DNA of 64,000 bases from Flagellimonas oceani (GTDB lineage: Bacteria; Bacteroidota; Bacteroidia; Flavobacteriales; Flavobacteriaceae): the NCBI RefSeq assembly GCF_011068285.1, contig NZ_CP049616.1, forward strand, positions 1,530,501 through 1,594,500, read 5' to 3'. Below are positions 44,173 through 51,852 of the stretch, piece after piece (position 1 is the first letter of the stretch; each line of letters opens with the position of its first letter). The position numbers were made by a program, and so were the translations under genes. Under the pieces are notes generated by a model. The model was given only the letters and a program-made list of their open reading frames with translations, ran no database searches and was not told the DNA's origin.

Positions 44173-44207
44173 AAAAGGGAGGAAGCTTAGCTTCCTCCCT
44201 TTTATAA
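44173..44207 (+). terminator. strong terminator after the GG peptide pair
   Basis: AAAAGGGAGGAAGC (44173-44186) and GCTTCCTCCCTTTT (44190-44203) pair perfectly over 14 bases around TTA, ending in TTTT. It starts at the base after the peptide 2 stop codon and cuts the transporter/peptide unit off from the downstream small genes. Confidence 0.88.
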
Positions 44208-44225
44208 ATCTAAATAGAAAATTAT

Positions 44226-44330
44226 ATGTCTAAAACCACCAAAACAAATAGGATTATTTATATTGTATTAGCCTTAACTTTTTTAGCAGCTTTTGTTGTA
44301 GGTTATTATGTTAGCAAAAATTATGGATAG
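44226..44330 (+). CDS. 34-residue single-pass membrane peptide
   Basis: An ATG at 44226 opens a 34-codon frame: basic N-terminus (MSKTTKTNR), one hydrophobic helix of about 19 residues and the tail YYVSKNYG. It has no GG leader. Its last codons overlap the ATG of the next small gene by 8 bases, so the two are coupled. The position after the peptide terminator suggests an immunity or accessory role; this is inference. Confidence 0.6.
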   Translation: MSKTTKTNRIIYIVLALTFLAAFVVGYYVSKNYG

Positions 44331-44565
44331 TACAAAAAAACAAAATATCATCCATCAAGAATTTGAAGATCACATTCTTTTGAATGATTATTCCAAAAAG
44401 TTAAAATGGATACGTGCTAAAGCAGATAGAGTTTATAATAAAAAAATAAGTGTTCAAAATAATTACTTGAAAAAGCAGGTTGTTCTTTTTCAAAAACGGA
44501 TATTTATTTTTAAAGAAAGAACTAAGTTTCAACTTAAGAGGTTTTATAATTTATACGCTCGCTAA
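44323..44565 (+). CDS. small highly basic protein
   Basis: An 80-residue protein with many Lys/Arg (KKLKWIRAKADRVYNKK, KRIFIFKERTKFQLKRF). I start it at the ATG at 44323, which overlaps the end of the previous small gene; an alternative upstream start at 44308 also exists. It has no clear membrane helix and no known domain. It could be a cytoplasmic accessory or immunity factor of the peptide locus. Confidence 0.6.
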   Translation: MDSTKKQNIIHQEFEDHILLNDYSKKLKWIRAKADRVYNKKISVQNNYLKKQVVLFQKRIFIFKERTKFQLKRFYNLYAR

Positions 44566-44572
44566 TAATCAA

Positions 44573-45445
44573 TTGAAACAGGATAATATTCAAGGTGGAA
44601 AAACCAAAGGCTGGGCACGGGTACTCCTAATCATAATTCCTAATTTTATTATAGTCGGTCTTTTCCAGTTTGCTGGGGCCTATGTATCAGGTAAAGAAAT
44701 TTCACCTGAATACGTACAAGAAACAACCGAACAGCATCTCATCACTTCATTCTTCGGTTTACTGGGCACCTTATTGGTAATTTATCTATTTGTCGAGTTG
44801 GTTGATGACGAACGCTTTGCTGACGTTGGCCTGCATCTTAAAAATCATAAAAAAGGCATCTTATTAGGGCTAATTGCGGGTTTATTCATTATAGTTGCTG
44901 GATATTTAGTTCTCGAAGCTTTAAATCAAATAGAATTTGCAGAGACCATATTCTTGGGTAGTGAGTTTTTAATGACCGGCTTCTTATTTCTCATAGTTTC
45001 TATATCCGAGGAGATATTTTTTCGCGGATATGTTCTGCGAAACTTTATGGAGTCCATGAACAAGTATGTGGCATTGCTTGTATCTGCATTATTGTTTGCA
45101 CTTATGCATGCGGCCAATCCAAATCTATCCCTGATTGGAAACATCAACCTTTTCCTTGCAGGAGTTGTATTGGGCTTGCCCTACATCTATACTAAAAACC
45201 TCATGTTTCCCATTGCTTTCCATTTTAGCTGGAATTTCTTTCAATCCCTATTCGGGTTTAATGTAAGTGGTCTTGACTCCTATTCTCTAATCGAGTTTAA
45301 AACCACACAGGACACCTGGGTCAACGGAGGGGATTTCGGTTTTGAAGGCTCTGTTTTAGCAATTTTGTTTCAAATAACTTTAATAGTCGCACTCTACGTA
45401 GTATTCAACAACAAGAAAAAAGAAAAGTTGAGCATTGGGATGTAA
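44573..45445 (+). CDS. CPBP-family intramembrane protease
   Basis: A 290-residue membrane protein with about eight helices. Motif 1 is SEEIFFRGYVLRNF (the EExxxR motif), motif 2 is the His in LFALMHAANP, and motif 3 is AFHFSWNF. These make the glutamate/histidine active site of CPBP (Abi) proteases, which include bacteriocin self-immunity proteins of Gram-positive bacteria. No ATG precedes the conserved part; the TTG at 44573, 7 bases after the basic protein stop, is my best start. An upstream TTG at 44480 would overlap that gene. Confidence 0.85.
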   Translation: MKQDNIQGGKTKGWARVLLIIIPNFIIVGLFQFAGAYVSGKEISPEYVQETTEQHLITSFFGLLGTLLVIYLFVELVDDERFADVGLHLKNHKKGILLGLIAGLFIIVAGYLVLEALNQIEFAETIFLGSEFLMTGFLFLIVSISEEIFFRGYVLRNFMESMNKYVALLVSALLFALMHAANPNLSLIGNINLFLAGVVLGLPYIYTKNLMFPIAFHFSWNFFQSLFGFNVSGLDSYSLIEFKTTQDTWVNGGDFGFEGSVLAILFQITLIVALYVVFNNKKKEKLSIGM

Positions 45446-45452
45446 AGGTTGG

Positions 45453-47162
45453 CTATGAGGATTTCTTCCACTGATCATCCAAAATTCTTTTGAAAAAGAC
45501 CCCTGGTGTCAACCCTGTTTTATCTTTAAAGCATTTGGTAAAAACGCTAATAGAGTTAAAACCAAACATTTCGGCAATCTGGATCATGGACTTTGTTTTA
45601 ACGATTTCCGGGTTTTCCTTCAAATGGTTTATTGCATAGGTAATTCTAATATCCTTCAGATAACTCGCGAAATTTTTGCTTTTATGTACATTGATTACCT
45701 TGGATAGATAAGAACTATTGGTGTTCAGTTCCTTGGCTAAGGATTGTTGTGTCAAGGAATTTTCTAGAAAACCTCTCTTTTGCTCCCAAATTTGTAGTTT
45801 TTGCAACACTTTGGCAACTGTTTCTTCATCCAATTGGTCCTTAGTTTCCTTTAAAGTATCGGGTTTTTCAAGTGTTAGACTGTCGCCCATTAGGCGAGCT
45901 AGCCGATTTTTCGTCCTTTTGTATTTTATAAAATAGGCCGTCAACCCTAGCAGCGTACATCCGCACATTACATATAACCATGTCAGCCATTTGGATTTTG
46001 ACGAGATTATCTTTCCCAGCAATTCTCTTTCTTCCTCCTGCATAGGAAGGTCAAACTTTTTTAGGGTTATCTCACGTAGGTTTTTTTGAGTGGTCAAGAG
46101 TAAACTGTCATAATAAACAACCCTATTTAAATAGTGATCGGCCAAAGCGGTATTTCCATCGTTTACTGCTTCCTTTAAAAGAAATTGGTAAATCTCGCTA
46201 CAATTATCACGTAATGGATAGTTTTTTAGGCTTAAAAGACTGTCAATGGTCAAAAAGTAATCTCTTTTTCTGTCTTGATTTCCCAATTCGCCTTCAATCA
46301 TTCCCAAATAAAATAGGTCGTCAGCAGATTGAAGGTTATTACTTTTTTTATTATACCTCTCCAGAGTATCCTTTGCCCTCCTAAAATTGTTCAAATAAAA
46401 ATCCAGTTTTGCACTTTGTGTTATAAATTGAGTGAGAAAATTTTTATCATTATATTTTTTAGATAAATCCAACCCCTTTCTGATATACTTGTTTGCAGAA
46501 TCTAACTCCATTGCAAATAGAAAACTCCTAGACATTTGTTCTACCCAAAACAATTCAAGATTCTCAAATTGTTCAATATTGGTTTTATTTAGGTCAAGAT
46601 AATCCCTTGTTTTTCTTTGAAGTAGAATAGCTTCATCTTCTTGACCAAATACAGCTTTGATATCCGCTATGAATATTAAAACAATTATGGATAAATCATG
46701 ATTATTGGACTGTCTTGCTAGATTATAACACTTTATGTATTCATCAGCTGCCAAATAATTTTTATCGTTATCATAAAAAAGAGCTCCCTTGGTATAATGG
46801 GCATGAGCCATGAATTCATCCAAGTCCAATTCCTTAATTACACGAATACTTTCTGCGATTACCATTGAGGAATCAACATATTTTATTCCTGCCGTCAAAT
46901 TCAAATTATAAGCTTTCAAGCGATAGGCCTGCGCCAACTCAAGTGTGTCTTTATTGTTCCTTGCTTTTTCAGCATAGATATTAAATACCTTTTCCAAATA
47001 GAGAGAATCGGCATCGGAAACCATAATATCATAGAGTTCATTGTAGGTAAGGTTGGATAAATCTTCTGAATAGATGTCCTTATTTTGAGCCCAGCAGAAA
47101 ACCACACTGCTAAGAAGAAGACATAGAGTTAATTTAAATTCTTTGACCAAAACAAATTTCAT
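45453..47162 (-). CDS. membrane TPR sensor with C-terminal AraC-type HTH
   Basis: A 569-residue protein: N-terminal signal/anchor, about 350 residues of TPR-like helical repeats outside the cytoplasm, a membrane helix (LYVMCGCTLLGLTAYFI, near residue 400) and a C-terminal AraC HTH (TYAINHLKENPEIVKTKSMI then IAEMFGFNSISVFTKCFKDK, ending GLTPGVFFKRI). This is a one-component transmembrane regulator common in Bacteroidota. It is convergent with the CPBP gene, 7 bases apart. It may sense the exported peptides, but no direct evidence links them. Confidence 0.88.
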   Translation of the reverse strand: MKFVLVKEFKLTLCLLLSSVVFCWAQNKDIYSEDLSNLTYNELYDIMVSDADSLYLEKVFNIYAEKARNNKDTLELAQAYRLKAYNLNLTAGIKYVDSSMVIAESIRVIKELDLDEFMAHAHYTKGALFYDNDKNYLAADEYIKCYNLARQSNNHDLSIIVLIFIADIKAVFGQEDEAILLQRKTRDYLDLNKTNIEQFENLELFWVEQMSRSFLFAMELDSANKYIRKGLDLSKKYNDKNFLTQFITQSAKLDFYLNNFRRAKDTLERYNKKSNNLQSADDLFYLGMIEGELGNQDRKRDYFLTIDSLLSLKNYPLRDNCSEIYQFLLKEAVNDGNTALADHYLNRVVYYDSLLLTTQKNLREITLKKFDLPMQEEERELLGKIISSKSKWLTWLYVMCGCTLLGLTAYFIKYKRTKNRLARLMGDSLTLEKPDTLKETKDQLDEETVAKVLQKLQIWEQKRGFLENSLTQQSLAKELNTNSSYLSKVINVHKSKNFASYLKDIRITYAINHLKENPEIVKTKSMIQIAEMFGFNSISVFTKCFKDKTGLTPGVFFKRILDDQWKKSS

Positions 47163-47266
47163 ACTAGATTAAAGTTAAAAAGTAAGAAATATATGCTTTG
47201 AAAATAAAAATTCACTTATTAATTGATGCATGGCTTATCTGAATTGACCAATGAACGATAAACATA

Positions 47267-47644
47267 TCATCCATCAATTTTTAATATATTTTCAATGGTA
47301 ACTTCTTCTTCACAATTTTTAGCCTTTAATTCCAATTCATTGCCATTGTATTCATGCGAAATAAAATAGGTTTTACACGGTTCTGATTTGGTGTCACTCT
47401 TTCCAAAATCGACATTACCATCTTTCAAAAAAGATTGAATCAAAAGTGTATCTTGATATTGTTCTGGTAAAGATTCCGAGAAAACCAAAGGTTTGGAACG
47501 CATATCCTTAAGCACCCTGCAATTGGGCAAATAGCAAAAATCCAACCCCTCTTCACCTGATTTTTTCTTCAAAATAAAAACCAAAAAAATCAACCCAATG
47601 GACAGTCCAACCAAGTACCATCCCAACCGTTTTAAAAATGCCAT
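47267..47644 (-). CDS. hypothetical membrane-anchored protein
   Basis: A 125-residue protein with one N-terminal membrane helix (LGWYLVGLSIGLIFLVFIL) followed by a soluble domain with four Cys (FCYLPNCRV, EPCKTYF, KNCEEE), probably outside the cytoplasm. The family is not recognised. It starts 5 bases after the alanine dehydrogenase stop and is probably co-transcribed with that gene. Confidence 0.72.
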   Translation of the reverse strand: MAFLKRLGWYLVGLSIGLIFLVFILKKKSGEEGLDFCYLPNCRVLKDMRSKPLVFSESLPEQYQDTLLIQSFLKDGNVDFGKSDTKSEPCKTYFISHEYNGNELELKAKNCEEEVTIENILKIDG

Positions 47645-47649
47645 TTACA

Positions 47650-48849
47650 TTAAAAAATAAGAAAGTTAATATCGTTGTAGCTCAGGCCGAACCAGTCGCC
47701 CACGGACTTGTTCGTTAAAATACCGTGGTACATGTAAAGTCCGTTGCGCAGGCCTTTATCAAATCTTAGCGAATGTTCCAGACCACCTTCCTCGCCAATT
47801 TTTAATAAATAAGGTGTAAAAATATTGCTGATGGAAATGGAGGAGGTCCTTGGATACCGCGAAGGAATATTGGGCACCCCATAATGAATGACCCCGCATT
47901 TCTCAAAGGTGGGTTTTCTGTGCGTGGTTACCTCGGAAGTTTCAAAACAACCTCCCATATCAATGCTAACATCGATGATCACGGCCCCTTTTTTCATGTT
48001 CTCCACCATGGATTTGGAAACCACTACGGGCGAACGGTCCTTACCGCGTGTTGCACCGATGGCCACATCGCAACGCTTTAGGGATTTCAGTAAATTTTTG
48101 GGCTGTACGGTAGAGGTGTATACCGTCTGCTTCAAATTGGCCTGCAGCTTTCTCAACTTACTGATGGAATTATCAAAAACCTTAATATTGGCCCCCAACC
48201 CAATAGCTGACCTCGCAGCAAACTCTCCCACGGTTCCGGCACCAATGATAACGACTTCCACGGGTGGGACACCGCTTATATTCCCGAACATCAATCCATT
48301 GCCCGTATTGGGGTTTGACATCAGTTCTGAAGCTATCAAAATGGAGGAGGTCCCAGCTATTTCACTTAGCGAGCGGACGGCCGGGTAGTTTCCATCATCA
48401 TCCCGTATGTATTCAAAAGCTATGGCCGTTAACCTGCTTTTGGCCATCTTTTCAAAATATTGCTTGTTTTGGGTCTTGATCTGAAGCGCAGAAATAACAA
48501 TGGTCTGCGGATTCAGCATCTCAATCTCGGAAAGGGTAGGGGGCTCCACTTTTAGAATTATGGGACAGGAAAACACCTTTTTAGTGTCCCGCGTAATTTC
48601 CGCACCGGCATTGGTATAATCGATATCGGAAAAATTGGCCCCTTCGCCAGCCCCGGATTCCAACAATACCCGGTGCCCGTTCGCAGTTATGGCGTTAACG
48701 GCATCCGGCGTAAGGCAAACCCGCTTTTCTTGGTACTGGTTTTCCTTGGGTATCCCGATAAAAAGTTCGCCCTTTTGTTTGATGACCTCCAAGGTTTCTT
48801 CTTGGGGAAGCAATTGTTGTTTACTAAATGGGGAGGAAGCATGGCTCAT
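47650..48849 (-). CDS. ald: alanine dehydrogenase
   Basis: A 399-residue member of the alanine dehydrogenase/PNT family. It has GIPKENQYQEKRVCLTPDAV at the start, VEPPT, and VVIIGAGTVGEFAARSAIGL for NAD binding. The enzyme interconverts alanine and pyruvate plus ammonia. The N-terminus has about 30 extra residues before the family's usual start, rich in Ser and Gln. A minus-strand -7 box TAAATTTG lies at 48897-48890. Confidence 0.88.
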   Translation of the reverse strand: MSHASSPFSKQQLLPQEETLEVIKQKGELFIGIPKENQYQEKRVCLTPDAVNAITANGHRVLLESGAGEGANFSDIDYTNAGAEITRDTKKVFSCPIILKVEPPTLSEIEMLNPQTIVISALQIKTQNKQYFEKMAKSRLTAIAFEYIRDDDGNYPAVRSLSEIAGTSSILIASELMSNPNTGNGLMFGNISGVPPVEVVIIGAGTVGEFAARSAIGLGANIKVFDNSISKLRKLQANLKQTVYTSTVQPKNLLKSLKRCDVAIGATRGKDRSPVVVSKSMVENMKKGAVIIDVSIDMGGCFETSEVTTHRKPTFEKCGVIHYGVPNIPSRYPRTSSISISNIFTPYLLKIGEEGGLEHSLRFDKGLRNGLYMYHGILTNKSVGDWFGLSYNDINFLIF

Positions 48850-48894
48850 AAGAAGTAAATCTATTCAAGATGCCGATTTGACATTTGAGCAAAT

Positions 48895-49443
48895 TTACAT
48901 TTTTTTTGAAGCAGTTTTTTGACGCTGTTCCAATTTCTCGCGCTCCTTGCGCAATTCTTCTTTCTCTTTTAATATTTGAAGTTCGGTGTCCATAGCTTCC
49001 AAGTCGATGCCATGTACGTGCTTGTCCACCAACTTTACCCGAATAAAGTATACCACGGGCACTATCACCATGGTAACGGCAATCACATAAAGGATTTCAT
49101 TTTCATCGATTCGCTCGCTGTTCGTATAATTCAATACCGTATATAGCTGGAAGCTGTACATGGCAATTGGAATCAATATGGCATGGTACCACCAATTTTT
49201 GGAGGTAACAAACCAAATAACCAATAGAAGCAACGGTATTAACTTGTTCAAGTAATAGTAGAACGCTAAACTTACATCATTATCAAATCCATTGTCCGTG
49301 AATTCAATACCTAAAAAGGTCCATGATTTAGCACCGACAGGTAAATACTTGTAGCCATAGAAAAGTATAGGGGAAACGGCTATAAACAATGCTATAACCC
49401 CCTCAATAATAAATTTTTTCTTGATTCTGGTCGTATCCTTCAT
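48895..49443 (-). CDS. hypothetical four-helix membrane protein
   Basis: A 182-residue protein with about four membrane helices and a charged coiled-coil tail (ILKEKEELRKEREKLEQRQK). I start it at 49443 (MKDTTRIKKK), just upstream of the first helix. The frame is open upstream without a stop as far as 49671, but that stretch holds a terminator and a different small gene. The role is unknown. Confidence 0.75.
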   Translation of the reverse strand: MKDTTRIKKKFIIEGVIALFIAVSPILFYGYKYLPVGAKSWTFLGIEFTDNGFDNDVSLAFYYYLNKLIPLLLLVIWFVTSKNWWYHAILIPIAMYSFQLYTVLNYTNSERIDENEILYVIAVTMVIVPVVYFIRVKLVDKHVHGIDLEAMDTELQILKEKEELRKEREKLEQRQKTASKKM

Positions 49444-49477
49444 TGTTGTAGATAACTTAAAAAATGAAGGATTATTG

Positions 49478-49513
49478 TAAAAAAAATAATCCCTTCTCGA
49501 AAAAAGGGATTAT
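49478..49513 (-). terminator. rho-independent terminator after a small secreted-peptide gene
   Basis: AATAATCCCTT (49485-49495) and AAGGGATTATT (49503-49513) pair perfectly over 11 bases around a 7-base loop. On the minus strand the hairpin is followed by eight T (plus-strand A at 49479-49486). Confidence 0.85.
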
Positions 49514-49535
49514 TGGTACACTTTGGAAAAAGATT

Positions 49536-49671
49536 ACTAAAGTTTCTTTAGCTGATCTTTTCTGATGCTAGTAGTCTGGTCTTTGTCAATAGATACAGCG
49601 CTTGTTGAAACAGCGGTCATTGCCAAAAATGCAACAGCTAGCAATCCAAAAAAAACTTTTTTAGTGTTCAT
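49536..49671 (-). pseudogene. small exported peptide gene with apparent frame disruption
   Basis: The ATG at 49671 opens a signal-peptide-like N-terminus (NTKKVFFGLLAVAFLAMTAV, then STSAVSIDKDQTTSIRK). In the given sequence the frame then stays open through the terminator hairpin into the next gene. If the run of five T at 49557-49561 were four, the frame would end ...RKDQLKKL at a TAG (49538-49536), 22 bases before the terminator, giving 44 residues. I infer either a one-base insertion or a sequencing error. A -7 box TACATTTG (49721-49714 on minus) lies 42 bases upstream. Confidence 0.5.
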
Positions 49672-49743
49672 CGTAAAAGAGTTTTTGGTTAATAAATGAA
49701 TTAATTCACATTGCAAATGTAGGAAAATATTTCAACCCACCAT

Positions 49744-49796
49744 ACGTTTTATCGATAAAAATGGTTTTTAAACCTAAAAAATAAACGTTTTATCGA
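49744..49796. repeat. 12-base direct repeat with palindrome
   Basis: ACGTTTTATCGA occurs at 49744-49755 and 49785-49796. The first copy is part of a perfect 14-base palindrome TTTTATCGATAAAA (49747-49760). It lies upstream of the small peptide gene and downstream of tsaE, so it may be an operator. Confidence 0.5.
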
Positions 49797-49846
49797 AAAA
49801 GTGTTGCTCTGTGCAATAATTTGTTTGAAGATATGGCAATCCCATT

Positions 49847-50263
49847 TTAGGAAATATTTAACTCGATTGAACGCGTGCTTTCCTCGATAAAGTGCAGGAA
49901 TACCCCCACAGCGTCCTCTGGAATCAACGAAGGTATTTTTTCCGGCCACTCAATAAACAACCATGCGTTGGAATTTAAATAATCTTCAAAACCCATATCC
50001 AAAGCTTCCATTTCATCATTGAGCCTATAAAAATCAAAATGATAGGCCAAGGGTGCATCATTTTCGTCGGAATATTCATTTACCAAACCAAAAGTGGGGC
50101 TGCTGGCTACATCCACCGCTCCAAGTTCTTTCACCAAAGCTTTGACCAAAGTGGTCTTTCCCACACCCATATCACCATATAGACACAAAACTTTATTCGG
50201 TGCTTTTTCCAATAATTCTTTGGCCACTTGGTGGATTTCGTTCAATTGAAAGGTTCTCTTCAC
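49847..50263 (-). CDS. tsaE: tRNA threonylcarbamoyladenosine biosynthesis ATPase TsaE
   Basis: A 138-residue P-loop protein: Walker A GDMGVGKTTLVKALV, followed by ASSPTFGLVNEY and WLFIEWPEKI, the family's signature. TsaE works with TsaB and TsaD to make the t6A modification of ANN-decoding tRNAs. It starts 7 bases after the porX stop and is co-transcribed with porX. Confidence 0.95.
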   Translation of the reverse strand: MKRTFQLNEIHQVAKELLEKAPNKVLCLYGDMGVGKTTLVKALVKELGAVDVASSPTFGLVNEYSDENDAPLAYHFDFYRLNDEMEALDMGFEDYLNSNAWLFIEWPEKIPSLIPEDAVGVFLHFIEESTRSIELNIS

Positions 50264-50270
50264 TCCAATA

Positions 50271-51815
50271 CTATTTTGGGTCCAAAACTACAAAAGGAAC
50301 AATCATCTCTTCCAAAGAAACACCGCCATGTTGATAGGTATTCCGATAGTAACTCACATAATGATTGTAATTGTTGGGATATGCAAAAAACAAATCGTTC
50401 TTCGCAAAAATGAAACTGCTGCTCAAATTAATGTTGGGCAAATGGATTTCCTGAGGGTTTTTGGTGGCCAGTACGTCTTTTTCCTGATAGGTGAGGCTTC
50501 GGCCGGTTTTGTAGCGCAAGTTTAAACTGGTCTCGCGGTCCCCGATGACCTTGGAAGGCTGGTTTACATTGATGGTCCCGTGATCGGTGGTCAAAATCAA
50601 TTTCATTCCAAGGTCTTGTGCCTGCTGAATGATTTCCAGCAACGGTGAGTTTTTGAACCAACTCAAGGTAAGTGACCGGTAGGCCTTATCATTGGAGGCG
50701 AGTTCTTTGACCACTTCCATTTCGGTTTTGGAATGGGAGAGCATGTCCACAAAGTTGTAGACCACCACGGTCAGGTCATTGTTTTTTTGCGTTTTGAAGT
50801 TTTGAGCGAGTTGTTTCCCTTGTTTAAGATTGCTTATTTTATGGTATTCCCATTTAAGGTTCAGTCCCAATCTTTTCAGTTGTTCCCCCAAAAACTCTGA
50901 TTCATGCAGGTTTTTGCCGCCTTCGTCCGTATCGTTTTTCCACCAATCTGGATACCGTTTTTCCATTTCGGAGGGCATCAATCCTGAAAAAAGAGCATTA
51001 CGGGCATATTGGGTTGCCGTTGGCAGAATACTAAAATAGGCGCATTCTTGTTTCTTTTTGTAATGGACGGACAATGTTTTCTCAAAAGCCAACCATTGGT
51101 CATACCGTAAATTATCAATAACTACCAAGAGGGTCTTGCTATCATCCAGTTCGGGTTGAATTTTATTTTTAAATAAGGTATGCGACATTATTGGGGCATC
51201 CCCATCTTGGAACCAGCCCTTATAGTTTTTGTCCACGAACTTCCCGAACTGTGCATTGGCCTCCACTTTTTGGGATTCCAATATCTCGAACATGCCAGAA
51301 TCCTCTATTTGTTCGAGTTCCAGTTCCCAATAAATCAGTTTTTTGTAAAGTTCCACCCATTCCTCCTGTGTGTTGATCATAGAAAGGTCCATGGCTATCT
51401 TACGGAATTCCTGTTGGTAATTGGCCGTGGTCTTTTCTGAAACCAAACGGGAATTGTCCAAACTCTTTTTCAAAGACAAAAGAATTTGATTGGGATTTAC
51501 GGGCTTTATCAAGTAATCGGCTATCTTGGAACCAATGGCCTCGTCCATAATATATTCCTCCTCACTTTTGGTGATCATTACCACGGGAATGGAACCGTCG
51601 TATTTTTTAATTTCGGTCAAGGTTTCCAAACCGGACAGCCCGGGCATGTTCTCGTCCAAAAAAACAATATCAAAAAAAGTGCTCGTCACCTCCTCAATGG
51701 CATCTTGTCCGCTTTGGCTGGTCACAACTTTGTAGCCTTTGCTCTCTAAAAATAATATGTGGGGTTTTAATAGGTCTATTTCATCATCGACCCAAAGAAT
51801 TGTTATCTTGTTCAT
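50271..51815 (-). CDS. porX: PorX, response regulator/PglZ-type phosphodiesterase of type IX secretion
   Basis: A 514-residue protein. Residues 1-125 are a receiver domain with acidic pocket VDDEID, phospho-acceptor Asp54 (FLDENMP) and Lys in MITK. The C-terminal part is an alkaline-phosphatase-fold PglZ domain: VVIDNLRYDQW, TATQYARN (nucleophile Thr) and TDHGT. PorX controls type IX secretion and gliding genes in Bacteroidota. I start it at 51815 (MNKITILWVDDE); the in-frame start at 51884 would lie upstream of a divergent promoter. Confidence 0.95.
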   Translation of the reverse strand: MNKITILWVDDEIDLLKPHILFLESKGYKVVTSQSGQDAIEEVTSTFFDIVFLDENMPGLSGLETLTEIKKYDGSIPVVMITKSEEEYIMDEAIGSKIADYLIKPVNPNQILLSLKKSLDNSRLVSEKTTANYQQEFRKIAMDLSMINTQEEWVELYKKLIYWELELEQIEDSGMFEILESQKVEANAQFGKFVDKNYKGWFQDGDAPIMSHTLFKNKIQPELDDSKTLLVVIDNLRYDQWLAFEKTLSVHYKKKQECAYFSILPTATQYARNALFSGLMPSEMEKRYPDWWKNDTDEGGKNLHESEFLGEQLKRLGLNLKWEYHKISNLKQGKQLAQNFKTQKNNDLTVVVYNFVDMLSHSKTEMEVVKELASNDKAYRSLTLSWFKNSPLLEIIQQAQDLGMKLILTTDHGTINVNQPSKVIGDRETSLNLRYKTGRSLTYQEKDVLATKNPQEIHLPNINLSSSFIFAKNDLFFAYPNNYNHYVSYYRNTYQHGGVSLEEMIVPFVVLDPK

Positions 51816-51831
51816 ATAGTGTTTATCTTTG
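51800..51831 (+). promoter_or_regulatory. promoter of the HD-domain gene
   Basis: TTG (51800-51802), 21 bases, then TATCTTTG (51824-51831): an exact consensus. It overlaps the first codons of the divergent porX gene. It places the transcript start after 51831, so the HD gene cannot start at the in-frame TTG at 51829. Confidence 0.75.
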
Positions 51832-51852
51832 TGGGAATTAAAACAAAAATCC

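Noticed and set aside
49744..49796. CRISPR-like repeats
   Set aside because: Only two 12-base copies, too short and too few, and no cas genes in the window.
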